Of a stretch of 64,000 nucleotides of DNA, positions 9,564 through 19,800 are shown one piece after another. The notes below the pieces were generated by a model, which was not told the DNA's origin, ran no database searches, and saw only the letters and a list, made by a program, of their open reading frames with translations. A program made the position numbers and the translations under genes. Every line of letters starts with the position of its first letter. The stretch's first letter is position 1. The stretch spans positions 1 to 64,000 of the forward strand of contig ML014190.1 in assembly GCA_003615045.1 (NCBI GenBank), written 5' to 3'. This DNA comes from Caulochytrium protostelioides. Taxonomy: Eukaryota; Chytridiomycota; Caulochytriomycetes; Caulochytriales; Caulochytriaceae.

Positions 9564-12116
9564 CTACAAGATCTGGGCGGCCTTGCGGACAAGATAGAAG
9601 GTGGTGACGGCGGTCACGAACATGCCGGCAAGGATGCCAAAGAACCAGCCCAGGGAATCGGCATCCTGGCCTGGGACATGGACGTTCATGCCCCACATGC
9701 CCGTGATGACGTTGAGCGGCACGAGCACCGAGGCGAGGGCCGTCATGCGCATCACGACGTCGTTGGTTCGGTTCGACGCGACCGTGATCTCGATCGAGAT
9801 CTGCGCGAGGTAGTTGGCATGCGCGCGCGCGAGCGTTTTCTCGTAATGGCTCAGATTCTGAGTCATCGTGATCACGTGGTCCTGGATATCCGACAGGTAG
9901 AGAATCGTCTCGCTCCCGGGAGCCAGTCGCTCGCCTGTGCGCTTAATCACCGTTTTGAGGACGTCGGCCTTGGTGCTGAGCAGGCGCAGCAGCTGCATGA
10001 CGCGCTTGCGTGCGTGGCCGATGCGGCGCAGCATATCCGCCTGCTCGTTTTCTTTAAGGATCAGCACGAGGTCATCGATCGCATCGACTTCGAGCTCGAC
10101 AAACCGCAGCGAGGGCATAAACGAGTCGGTGATGTCGTCAATCAGGGCGTAATTGACCCAGTCGGGGGTCATCTGGAGCCCAAAGGCCTGCAGCTGTTGG
10201 ATGCGCTGCAGCACATTGGCGGTGTGCGGCAAGTGGCGCGAGTGGAAGGTGATGGCGCAGTCGCGGCCGATCACCAGATAAAAGTTGACAGGAGTCATGA
10301 ACGCGGGGCCCGCCCCGTCGCGGCCGCTCTGGTCGAACGCGCGGATCGTGATGAAGTAGTAGTTGCTGAACAGCTCGCACTTCTCACGCGTCTCCTCCAT
10401 CTGGATATCTTCCATCGTCAAGGGATGGATGGCGAATGCCCGCGACAGGAACTGCATTTCCGAGTGCGTCACGTCGGTCACGTCCAGCCAGAACGGGGCT
10501 TGGCGCAGGGTCGACCGCAGCGCATCGCCGCGCTCGGCAAAGGGCAGCGATTCGAGCGTGTTCGCCGCCAGCGTGCCCGTCGCTCGGCTATAAAAGGTGA
10601 AGCGCGGCCCAAGTGCTTCACCAACGCCGGCGAGCTCGGTGCTGGACCCAGGGAAGCCGGGCGATGGCATCACACCCGCGGCCCCGGCGCCGTCGGGCGC
10701 GCCGTCGTCATACGGCGTGGCCGTGGGGAATACGGGTTTTCCGGCAGAGATCGGAATCAGGGGCGACGCCCCGCCGCCGGCGTCGCCGTAGTCGCTGCGG
10801 ACCGAGTCCGAGCGCCGGGACGCCCCCAGGGCATGGCTGGCGCCTTTCGTCGTGCTGCAGCGCTTCAGGGGGGACGACGTGGGCGGGATCGCGGCATCGA
10901 CGCCGCGCGCGTTGTCGAGGAAGTCCACGAGAAAATCATAATCCACGGCGTCCGCCATCAGCAGCTTGTGCGGCGCGAAGGGCCCGCCCGACTCGGAGTC
11001 GCGGGTCCCGTCGTCGAAGCGCGTCTCAGGACCGGAGGCGTCCGGGCCGCCATTCAGCGATGTCGGCAGACTCTGGTTGGCCGTGTCGTGCACCGCGCCG
11101 GTCCCCGCGGCCGCGCGGTCCGGCACGCCCGTCGAGCTCGTCGACGACTCCGGCACGTCCATCGACACCTCGCGCTCGCCAGTTGTGGCGCTGCCGTTGT
11201 GGCCGCCGCGGTCCGTGTCGTCGTGGCGGCGCGCATACCCGGGCACTTCCGCGGCGGCGCCGTCTCCCGCGGGGATCGACAGCTGGATCGCCGGCAGGCC
11301 GTGCCCGCCAGGCGCGTCGGTGCTGCGCCATGGGGCCGGCGAGAGGCCCGCGGCTTGGGGCGGAGACGGCGCGGGTCGCGGCACGGTGCTGGCGGGTGGT
11401 GGCGGCGGCGAGAAGGGGTGCGGGCTGCCCTCGTCGTCGCGCGGGCCGGGGGACGCCGGGGGGTGGTCCGAGTCCGGGTGGGTGGCGTCCGAGCGGCCGC
11501 TGTCGCTCGGCACGGCCGGGCGGGCTAGTGGCAGGTCCTTCGACGTGCGGCGGGTTGGCGGGTTGGCGTCGCTGGTCCCGTGGCCGCTGTGACCGCCGTG
11601 GGCGCGGCCGCCGTGGCCACGATGCGGCGGCCGCCCGTGGCCGCCGCGATGGTTGCGGCCATGGTCGCCGTGGGCGTGGGCGTGGGCGTGGCCATGAGCG
11701 CCGTGGCCATGGGCGCCGTGGCCATGAGCGCCGTGGGGATGGTCAAAGGGAGAGACCTCGGCGAGCCCCGAGCCCTGGGCGTGCGTCAGGGGCGGCGAGG
11801 TCTGCTGGTAGTACGAGTCGGCCGAGAAGGAAGCGGCGGCGCCCATCGCCGGGTCGAGAAATCGGTCGGCGGCCGAGGCTTTGCGCTCCTGCAGGGCCTG
11901 GCTGAACGAGGCTTTGCGCGCGTATGGCGCCGCATCGTCCATCGCGTCGGTGGTCGCCGTGTCCCGCAGCCCGGGCCGCGAGGCGTGGAGCGGCGGAAGC
12001 GGGTCATGGTCGTCGGAGCCGGGGCTGTAACCGAGGCCCGAGCGGGGTGTGGGTGCGTCGGCCACCGACGGTTTGCGGCCGGCTGGCCGCGAGGCCTGGG
12101 ACGGTCGGCGGGGCAT
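9564..12116 (-). CDS. MNR2: CorA-superfamily Mg2+ transporter, Mnr2/Alr1 type
   Basis: 850 residues from ATG at 12116. The C-terminal half is a CorA core. It contains FSNYYFITIRAFD, the VNFYLVIGRDCAITFH strand, long helices, then TM1 with the selectivity motif GMN at 809-811 (in TGMWGMNV) and TM2 close to the C-terminus (about 824-843), followed by a short RKAAQIL tail. In fungi this subfamily includes plasma-membrane Alr1/2 and vacuolar Mnr2; the NFYLV...FH block favours Mnr2-like, but the location is inferred. The N-terminal half is long and disordered with a His-rich tract at 126-179. The protein should assemble as a pentameric channel moving Mg2+ and perhaps other divalent cations. Intronless. 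Confidence 0.92.
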   Translation of the reverse strand: MPRRPSQASRPAGRKPSVADAPTPRSGLGYSPGSDDHDPLPPLHASRPGLRDTATTDAMDDAAPYARKASFSQALQERKASAADRFLDPAMGAAASFSADSYYQQTSPPLTHAQGSGLAEVSPFDHPHGAHGHGAHGHGAHGHAHAHAHGDHGRNHRGGHGRPPHRGHGGRAHGGHSGHGTSDANPPTRRTSKDLPLARPAVPSDSGRSDATHPDSDHPPASPGPRDDEGSPHPFSPPPPPASTVPRPAPSPPQAAGLSPAPWRSTDAPGGHGLPAIQLSIPAGDGAAAEVPGYARRHDDTDRGGHNGSATTGEREVSMDVPESSTSSTGVPDRAAAGTGAVHDTANQSLPTSLNGGPDASGPETRFDDGTRDSESGGPFAPHKLLMADAVDYDFLVDFLDNARGVDAAIPPTSSPLKRCSTTKGASHALGASRRSDSVRSDYGDAGGGASPLIPISAGKPVFPTATPYDDGAPDGAGAAGVMPSPGFPGSSTELAGVGEALGPRFTFYSRATGTLAANTLESLPFAERGDALRSTLRQAPFWLDVTDVTHSEMQFLSRAFAIHPLTMEDIQMEETREKCELFSNYYFITIRAFDQSGRDGAGPAFMTPVNFYLVIGRDCAITFHSRHLPHTANVLQRIQQLQAFGLQMTPDWVNYALIDDITDSFMPSLRFVELEVDAIDDLVLILKENEQADMLRRIGHARKRVMQLLRLLSTKADVLKTVIKRTGERLAPGSETILYLSDIQDHVITMTQNLSHYEKTLARAHANYLAQISIEITVASNRTNDVVMRMTALASVLVPLNVITGMWGMNVHVPGQDADSLGWFFGILAGMFVTAVTTFYLVRKAAQIL
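11577..11741 (-). repeat. His/Gly/Ala repeat tract in the Mg2+ transporter
   Basis: Encodes residues 126-180, where HGAHG-type units recur (GAHGHGAHGHGAHGHAHAHAHG). About one residue in three is histidine. At DNA level it is a degenerate 12-bp repeat. Confidence 0.85.
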
Positions 12117-13792
12117 CGTGCGGAGGGGACCACGTGGCGGTCACGCTGGATGTGGCGCCGGTGCCGCGATCAACGATCAACGACGTCGAGCCAAGCGCCC
12201 GCGGGGGGTCGGCCGGGTCCTCCGCGGCAGCGTTGGCAGCCGCGGCGGCCGTCGGATCGGCGATGCCGATGGGATGGGGGGGCGGTGTTGCGGGTTCACC
12301 GGGAGCGCGTGTCCGTCGGCCCAGCGGCTGATGTCCGGTCGCCGGAGACCGGGATAGGGGACGGAGCCACGAGCCGAGATGATACAGGCGCGGGACGGGT
12401 GTGGCGAGCCACGTGGGAGAGCGATCCTCGGGACCGCGTGCGATGCGGACGGGACGGGTCTGGGGTGGGATATCGGGACCTCAGGATCTCGCCAGCGGTG
12501 GCCATGCAGACGATGACACCGAGGGCAGGACGTAATCAAAACGACCGCTCCGCGGGCAGCGAGGGGGGATCGATGCTGCAGCCGTGGTGGACTGAAAGGG
12601 ACCGCAGCCGCGGTGCCGAACGGATCGGAGCCGAGTTCGGGAACCACGCCGCCGCCGCTCGCAGGGCGGCCTTCATGGCCGAGGTGTGCTCGGCGCGCAC
12701 GAAGCGCGATGATGGCGGCTGGCGGCCGCCTGGGCCGTCGCGCGGACTCCCCGTTCATCGGCCGCCCCGGCAGGGGCCGCACGCCGGCGGCGCACGCGCG
12801 CCCGTCGCGACCGACACGCGCCGACAAGTCCGCTCGGCGTCCCGCCGCCGGCCTCGCGTGCTGGGCACGTCGTACGGACGCGCCGCGGGTATCGCCAGCC
12901 CTGCTGGGGCGGCTTCGTGGCCGTCATGCGGCGCGACCCCTTCCCAAGCCCCTTCCCGGGCGACGGCCTCGACGCCCATGGCCGCGGCGGCGAGGCATGC
13001 GCAGGCCTTCGTCGTCGCCCCGTCTTTTCTCTCGCATGCGGCGGCGACGGGACCGCCGATCGGCGGCCGCGGCATTCGCAGGAGGCGCGAGGTCCTCCAC
13101 GGAAGCAGATCCGAGCCAAGCACGGCGCCGCCGGGTCGCAAGCGGTCCGCATCCGGCAGGAGGAACGGCCGCGCGGACTGACACCCTGAGAGCCGACCCG
13201 CAAGACCCAGTCTCAGACAAGTCCGCCGCAGAAAAAAAAAATTATTGGAAACGATTCCCGTGGTTGCATGCACGCGGACAAGCGCCAAGCCGTCGCTGCT
13301 CGTTCTCCATTTTTTTTCCTAGTTCCGCTGAGTGCTCTCTCGTCGTCCGCTCGAGGGCGCTGGGGACACCCTCGACCGAGCTGGTGTGGTCCGTGCTGCG
13401 GACGGCAACAATGGTTCCTCGTGCCAATGGGTCCCAACGAGACAAAACGCATCAAGAGATATGGAGATGTGACCCCGGCCCCCGGGTGCGCATGCTGATT
13501 CACGGAAGGCTTGGAGAGAATGGAGAGAAACAGGAGAGGAGTCATGTTATAGAAAGGGAGCTGGGCCGACCGTGTCCAAGCGTGTCATGGCATATACCGA
13601 CAATCACTCGCGCAAGCCAAAGTGGGAGGCCAACCAACCTGGGGTTCCCGACACGTATCACGTAGTCGCATGTTGTCCTTTGGTTGTTTAGCACAGATGC
13701 TGCCCACGCTTAATCCGCATGCACCGATGGATCGATGGACGGCAGGTTCACGCATGCGTCTAGAAGCAGCGGTGGACACGGTGCGTGGGGGC
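12117..13792. other. intergenic region, no gene recognised
   Basis: 1.7 kb between the start of the Mg2+ transporter and the stop of the Vps62-like gene, both minus strand. Open frames on both strands are Arg/Ala/Pro-rich and lack family features. A run of nine A near 13231 and an AT-richer part after 13480 are the only composition changes. Confidence 0.45.
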
Positions 13793-15619
13793 TCAGTGAT
13801 GCGGGTGCGACGATTCGACGGGCAGCACGAGCCGGGACAGCGGCGGATCGTCCAGCGACTCCCACTCCGGGTGCTGCATCGGGCCTTTGGGCCCGCGCTC
13901 CGCAACGCGGACAAAGGAGTTGAGGAACCCGGCGAGCCGTGCGACGCGGATACACACGCCCAGGTAGAGCCGGGCCGTGACGCCCTCGGGCGGGAACAGC
14001 ACGTCGCCCTGGTCGACCTCCTGGCCCCAGGACCCGGCCCACTCACCCCAGGCGGGGTTGAGGTCGGGCCGGCCCTTAATGAGCACGTGGAAGGGCTGTT
14101 CCCACGTGCGCCACAGCACGCGCTGCGGTTTGCTCGCGCGCCGGCCCGGGTGCCCGTGCAGCGTCACTTGCCCGCCGAACCCGCCGCCGCGCGTGCCTTG
14201 GCCCGGACTTTGCATCCGTGCTTGACGGTGCGTGGGCAGGATATCCGGCGCTTGGGCGCGGTGATGGCGGCCGCGATGGCGGGTCGCATCGCCGTCATGC
14301 GGCTCGTCGTCCACCACCCCGTCGTCGGCACGATCCATCGTTTCCTCGTCGTCGTCGCCGTCGTTAGCATCATCACCGAGAAAGCGGTCAGGATCTGGCG
14401 CGTCATCGCCCACTGAGGATTGAAACGAATCGAGTTCAGCGTCTGCACGAGGGTCCCCACGGGTATCCGGAAGCCCTGCGGCCCGCTGCCGTCGCGGGCT
14501 GCCCGACAGCCGGGGCGATCGGGACGATGAACCACTTGGAGACGAGGCGACGGGCGAAGAGGCTCCCAGATCACGCTCGCGGTGCACGTTGTACAGGTAC
14601 ACGGGCGCGTCCTCGCCGCCGACGTCGACGATGTCCAGGTTGTTAAGAGCGCCCAGCGTCAGCATCGGCACAAAGCGCGACACAAGCTCAAAGATGGGGT
14701 TCGGGTTCTTCCACGTGCCCAGCACATGGTAGGAGGCATGCGAGTTCATGGCCGAGAAGAGGACCGGGTGGTCGCGTCCGGCCTCGTCGGTCGCGTACTC
14801 AAAGTCGCGCGGATCGAGCCACACGCCGCCGTTGTGCTGGGCGAGGAAGTACCTTCGGACCGGCGGCGGCGACAACTGACCTGTCGGGTCCCACAACCCA
14901 TCTAGTTGGACCGTCGTATGCTCCCAGTCGCCGACATGCAGCGCCATCTGACACCACTCAAAGTTCTGGATCTGCCGGCCCTTCCAGCCCTGCCAAGCCA
15001 GCGTGCGGAAGCCCTGGCATCCATTGAGCGGGTGGAAGTACCAGTACTGCAAATACGTCACGTTGCCCGGTCCGTTGAGCCGGATCTGGGCCGTCACGGG
15101 GGCCGCAATCGTGCCATCGCGGGAGGGCGTATCGCCGCGCCACAAGGACTCGGGAATCGTGAGAATTGTGCCGTCGGGACTCGGCATCGACTGGGCGAAC
15201 GTCTTGGCGGGGTCGGCAGGCATCCACAAATCATGGGCATGCAGACGCACCAGCGGCGCGTAGTGCTGGAGCAGCGTCTGCTGCTGCTCCAGCGTCAAAA
15301 ACGCTTCGTCACCATTTGATCCGCCATGGACGGTCTCGATCGAGATCGAGTTGGCATGGGCGGCCGCAGCGGCGGCGGCGGGCGAGGGAGACGAGGTGCG
15401 GGGCCCCGCAGCGTGGGGATGGATGCGGCCTGGGCTGTACGGGACCACGCGTGGGACGGCTGAATGCGTGCGGGTCAGCACGAGGGCGAACGCCGTTGTC
15501 ATGAGCACCGTGATCACGACAGCGAGCGGTGTCCGTGACCGTGGCCGTGCTGCAGAGGTGGCGGCCATACCTGCACCGGCACTGCCGGGCGGTCCCGACC
15601 GGGGCGCTTCAGCCACCAT
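13793..15619 (-). CDS. VPS62: Vps62-family protein, predicted type II membrane anchor
   Basis: 608 residues from ATG at 15619, intronless. One hydrophobic segment at about 31-48 follows an Arg-rich stretch, so a signal anchor with the bulk in the lumen or outside is likely. The Vps62/DUF946-like domain runs from about 110. It contains YLQYWYFHPLNGC, HVGDWEHTTVQLDGLW, FLAQHNGGVW and FSAMNSHASY, the signatures of the family named after yeast Vps62 (vacuolar protein sorting). A Ser/Arg/Asp-rich insertion of about 150 residues interrupts the domain before its last part (NPAWGEWAGSWGQEVDQGD). The biochemical role of the family is not established. The insertion is probably real coding sequence, since the frame stays open and no good splice pair removes it, but an undetected intron cannot be excluded. 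Confidence 0.85.
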   Translation of the reverse strand: MVAEAPRSGPPGSAGAGMAATSAARPRSRTPLAVVITVLMTTAFALVLTRTHSAVPRVVPYSPGRIHPHAAGPRTSSPSPAAAAAAAHANSISIETVHGGSNGDEAFLTLEQQQTLLQHYAPLVRLHAHDLWMPADPAKTFAQSMPSPDGTILTIPESLWRGDTPSRDGTIAAPVTAQIRLNGPGNVTYLQYWYFHPLNGCQGFRTLAWQGWKGRQIQNFEWCQMALHVGDWEHTTVQLDGLWDPTGQLSPPPVRRYFLAQHNGGVWLDPRDFEYATDEAGRDHPVLFSAMNSHASYHVLGTWKNPNPIFELVSRFVPMLTLGALNNLDIVDVGGEDAPVYLYNVHRERDLGASSPVASSPSGSSSRSPRLSGSPRRQRAAGLPDTRGDPRADAELDSFQSSVGDDAPDPDRFLGDDANDGDDDEETMDRADDGVVDDEPHDGDATRHRGRHHRAQAPDILPTHRQARMQSPGQGTRGGGFGGQVTLHGHPGRRASKPQRVLWRTWEQPFHVLIKGRPDLNPAWGEWAGSWGQEVDQGDVLFPPEGVTARLYLGVCIRVARLAGFLNSFVRVAERGPKGPMQHPEWESLDDPPLSRLVLPVESSHPHH

Positions 15620-16804
15620 CGTGACTTAATACGCCTCGCGGGCCAGCACGCACCAGCGGCGTGCAGAAATCAATGATGCGACTAAGCGGCCGGCTGTTCC
15701 CGATCCTAGACAGCGCTGCGGTGGCCGAGGGCGGATGGGTGGCGTCGTCTGCACGGGATGCGCTGCGGCGGCGGTGGCGGGCTGAAGACACTTCGTGGAG
15801 CTCCACCCGTGCCCCGGAAAATCTGGGACCCGCCGATCGGACGTTCCACCACCGGCCAATGATCCAACGGCACAAGATCTTTGGGGGATGGAGGGTTGGA
15901 TGGCGAGGCCGAGAGCGACAGCAGGATACGGGTCAAGAGCGATGCACGCAGGCCACCAGCAAGGGCATGCCTCGGGGCGGAGCCGGGTATGCGGCGACGG
16001 CCGATCGATCCCCACCAAGAAGGATGGATGGCGATCGAGCGACGATGATGCCGCCCAGCCTAGCGTCAAATCGCAGGCGTGGCTGACCAACCAGATGATC
16101 GACGGAGAACCAACGAGCGGCGCCGATCGGTTCATTCTTTGCTTTTTCAAGTTCCCGCTCCTTGCCGCTCAACAACGGCCGCCGCCGCCGCCGCCGCCCG
16201 CCGTCTACCGGTAATGGCGGCCCTTTGGCCCCGAAAAGGCGGCGCAGAAAGCGTCGGCTGAGCCACGCAAACGGCTGCGCCACCGCCACCCGCAACGCAA
16301 CACAAAAGCTTGTACAGCAGACCGCCGGCACCTGTACAGCGGCCGCGATCTGGGTGCGGAAGGATCATCCGCCCTCGTCACACCGCCACCCTGGTATTGT
16401 TCCGAACAATGCAAGGCGTGTGCCACGTGCGAGAAGCTATCTCGCTTTCGCACGTGCCAGCGGCTGGCGTCACCAGACGTGCCGAAGGATGTGAGAACAC
16501 CCATGCCACCGCCCACCGGCACCCTCCTGACATGGGTGCACCCTCCACCTAACTCTCAGCTGTGACAGCTCCACACTCCGCCCGCGTGGTGCTATATCTA
16601 ATTCACCTGAAGGACACCCGCGCGGTGACCCCAGCGTTTATAATCCAGCTGACCACTCTTAAAATACCTCGCTAGACTTCGATCTGTACCTCTCCGCATC
16701 TGCCTCGTCATAGAAAATTCAGCAGCGAGAGACGCCGTCGGTTGAGGTGAGTTGCGTCTCCGCTACCGTGGGCCGTCCTCCGGCCACGGCGCCTCGTGGC
16801 CCTC
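15620..16804. other. divergent intergenic region
   Basis: 1.2 kb between the Vps62-like gene (minus) and the giant coiled-coil gene (plus). It includes a CCG/CGG-rich simple tract at about 16180-16200 and an AT-richer zone at 16590-16720 with TTTATAATCC near 16637, a possible promoter element of the plus-strand gene about 165 bp before its ATG. Confidence 0.45.
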
Positions 16805-19800
16805 ATGCGCCGTGGCTCCGTGTTGTCCGCTGTCGGACTCGGATCGTCTGACGTGGCGGGACCCTATACCCACGCGCACCCACCCCATGTCTCCGGTGCG
16901 ACGAGCATCGGCAGTCCCGGGATCGCGCGGGATCGCGCGGCCCTTCAGAATCCGCATGAGATTCTGCCACGATGGTACCGCGAAATTTCGGCGCACCATG
17001 CGACCCGCGCACGGCTCCGTGAGCTCGAGGCGACGCTGGCCCGCTTTGTCCAGTTCTTGCCCAAGACGGCGGCACGCGCCGCTGCGGCCGCCGCAGAAGC
17101 CAGCGAGGGTCCTTCAGCCCATCGGCTGTCCGGAGCGGACGAGCAGGACTCGGATTGGCCCGAGATCGCGGCCAGTCTGATGACCGCTGTGGAACTCCGC
17201 TCGCAGCTCGCGGCAGAGAAGGCTCAGCGAGTAGCGGCAGAGCAGCGAGCTCAGCTGGCGCTCGAGCGCGCTGAGACGCTGGCGACGGCCCTGCACGAGG
17301 CCCGGCAGCAAGCACGGCAGCGTGAGGCGCAGTATCAGCGCTTGCTGATCGAGCGGGATGCGCTTGTGGCGATCCATCAGCGCGACGTGGCGCGTGCCAC
17401 GCAGCTGGAAGCGTTGGAAACCGAGCTCGTCGCATGGAAGCAGCGCTCCGTGGCGATGGTGCCGTCCACCGTGCTCTCCGTATACCAGCGGGAGCCATCG
17501 CCGCCTCCTCCAGGATCGGCCTCCACTAAAAGCTCGCGCCTCAGCGTCCGTGACGAAATCCTCGCCACCACACCTTCCCGTAACCGGCCGGAACGGCCCA
17601 TGGTCGACACGGTCATCCCCGCGCTTGACTACGCCAGCTCGATGGCGTCTGCTGAAGACTCCGACTCGGACCACGACCATGGACCGCTGATTGATCGACC
17701 CCAGCCGCGCGGCCCGGTGTCCGAATCGACTATTGAGGAACGCGCCATGCAGCAGGCGAGTCACTTGGCCTCGGGACACCACGGAACCAGTACTTCTGCA
17801 GACCTTTCAGATGCTGGGGATGCTGCGGCTGGTACTGTGGACCCATCGGCGCTTGCGCAAACAGTGGCCCGTCTGAGCCGCGATCTGCACGCCTCGCGTA
17901 GCGCGCTCGCCGCAGAGACATCGTCTCGTGCTGCATGGCAAGCTGAAGCCGAGCGGGCTCTCGCCATGTACGACGAGGCCCAATCGCAGCTGGAGACTTG
18001 CCAATCAGCTCAACAGGCCTTGGCGGACGACCTTAGGCTGAAGCAGACCGTCCACGATGCGACAGTCACCCAGCTGGAAGCCGCGCACGCCAAGACGGAG
18101 CAGGTGCTGGTATCACTCATCAAACGTCACGGCGCAGTGTGCACGACGTATGAAGCAGCGCTGCAGCCGATGGCTATGGAGACGCAGCACTGGCGCAATG
18201 CGAGTCAGCAATACCTGGGCGTGATGTTCCGATTGCTTTGGCTATTCCAGAACCAGCGCGTGCAGCTGTTTGCCCAGATCGCTCCCGCAACGCGTGTAGG
18301 GAATGCGCAAGCGATGCGGGCGCTAGGGTGCAGCCTGCTTGCGAATCACCAGATCGCCCAGCTAGCGCATGCGCTGCGGACCGCGAGCGGCGAGTTGGTC
18401 AGCGATGTGCCGCCGCAGACGTGGCATGATGAGTGGCGACAGTGTGCCAACTTGCTCGTCGATACCCCGCTGTCGCACCATCTTCAGGTTGTAATCCCGC
18501 CCCAGGCGCTGTGGAACCCAAGCGGCTCACCCGATCAAAGCCACGACGGTCCTAGCCACGAGGCAGAAGAGCGGGACGAGGCGGATGAAGCTTTTGACGA
18601 TGGCGTAACGACCCATCGTGGTATGTTTGACTGGACCGCGTTTGAGCCAGTCGCAAGCAGTCTTACGAACCGGTTCTCCGATGTCGCTTTGGAGCTTGAT
18701 GCGAATGTGAGTGATGAGATGATTGGCGATGGATGGCATATCGACGAAGTTGCACAGCGCCGGATGACAGCTTGGCTCGCGCGGACGGCTGATGCTGACA
18801 CCGAGCCGCTGATCCGATCTGCGCTGCATGGTTCGATGCAAGCCGCATACTTTACTTCGAACTCACAGCTCCTGACCACACAGGAGACGGGCATTGACGT
18901 GGAAACACAGACCACGTTGTCACTGCCTACTCCAACCCTGGTCAGTCGCTCGAATCCCCTCAATACCCCGGGTGCAACATCAGCTCGCGCCGCCCTAGCG
19001 TCACTTTCACAGGCCCGCTCCGAAGCACAGCCATCGGCCCTGCTTTTGTCGCCGGTGATCTCCCACTCAGAGATCTCTAACGGTGACACGGAGTTCTACA
19101 CCGTGGATGAAGGCTCGACGACCACGCGCCGCTCCAGCCTTCCTTCGAGGGGCACGTCCGTGGGCAGCGATGAGCTCGACCTGCCCCCCGTTTCCTTCCC
19201 CGACGCATTCCCCTTCCCATCACCAGCGACGGCACCGGTCACCGGTACCTCCCGCCAACCACTGATGGCGACTCCGGCCTTGCTCGACCCTAGTACACCG
19301 TCCATTGAGCCAGGACGTCACGTGATAACCCCCATGCTAGGGATGGCTGCCGTGCACAACAGCGAATCGCCTGTCTTGCGTGACAATGTGGTGGCCCAGC
19401 TGGCAGCCGCGCGAAAGTCGATTCATGTGTGCGAAGCGGCGCGACGAGCTGCGGCCGCACAGCACGAAGTAGCCATGAAAGAGTTGCAAACTGCGATACG
19501 CAGCCGCGAGCAGGAGCTCGCGACGGCGCGGGCCCAGACTGAGGATCTGGGCCATGCGCTGCGTCTCGCGGAGTCGCAGGCCGCTGCGTCCGAAAAACGG
19601 GCGGCGCAGCTCCAGGCTAACGTGGCGCAGGTTCAGGAGACTCTGTCGGAGCGCATCGACCTGGCGGCCAAAACGCAGGCGCAAATGAACGGATTGATGA
19701 AAGAGATGGAGCATCTTCGTCATGCCCGCGCTGCGGATAGCGAGCGTCATCGCCAGGAGCTCGAGTGGGCCGAAGACCAGCGGGCGACCATGTCGGCCCA

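Noticed and set aside
9210-11528. 772-codon plus-strand ORF opposite the Mg2+ transporter
   Set aside because: Its translation is Arg/His/Gly/Ala-rich without motifs; it mirrors the codon structure of the well-supported CorA gene on the minus strand.
11580-13181. 533-codon plus-strand ORF running across the Mg2+ transporter start
   Set aside because: Overlaps the transporter in antisense and continues into repeat-like arginine-rich translation.
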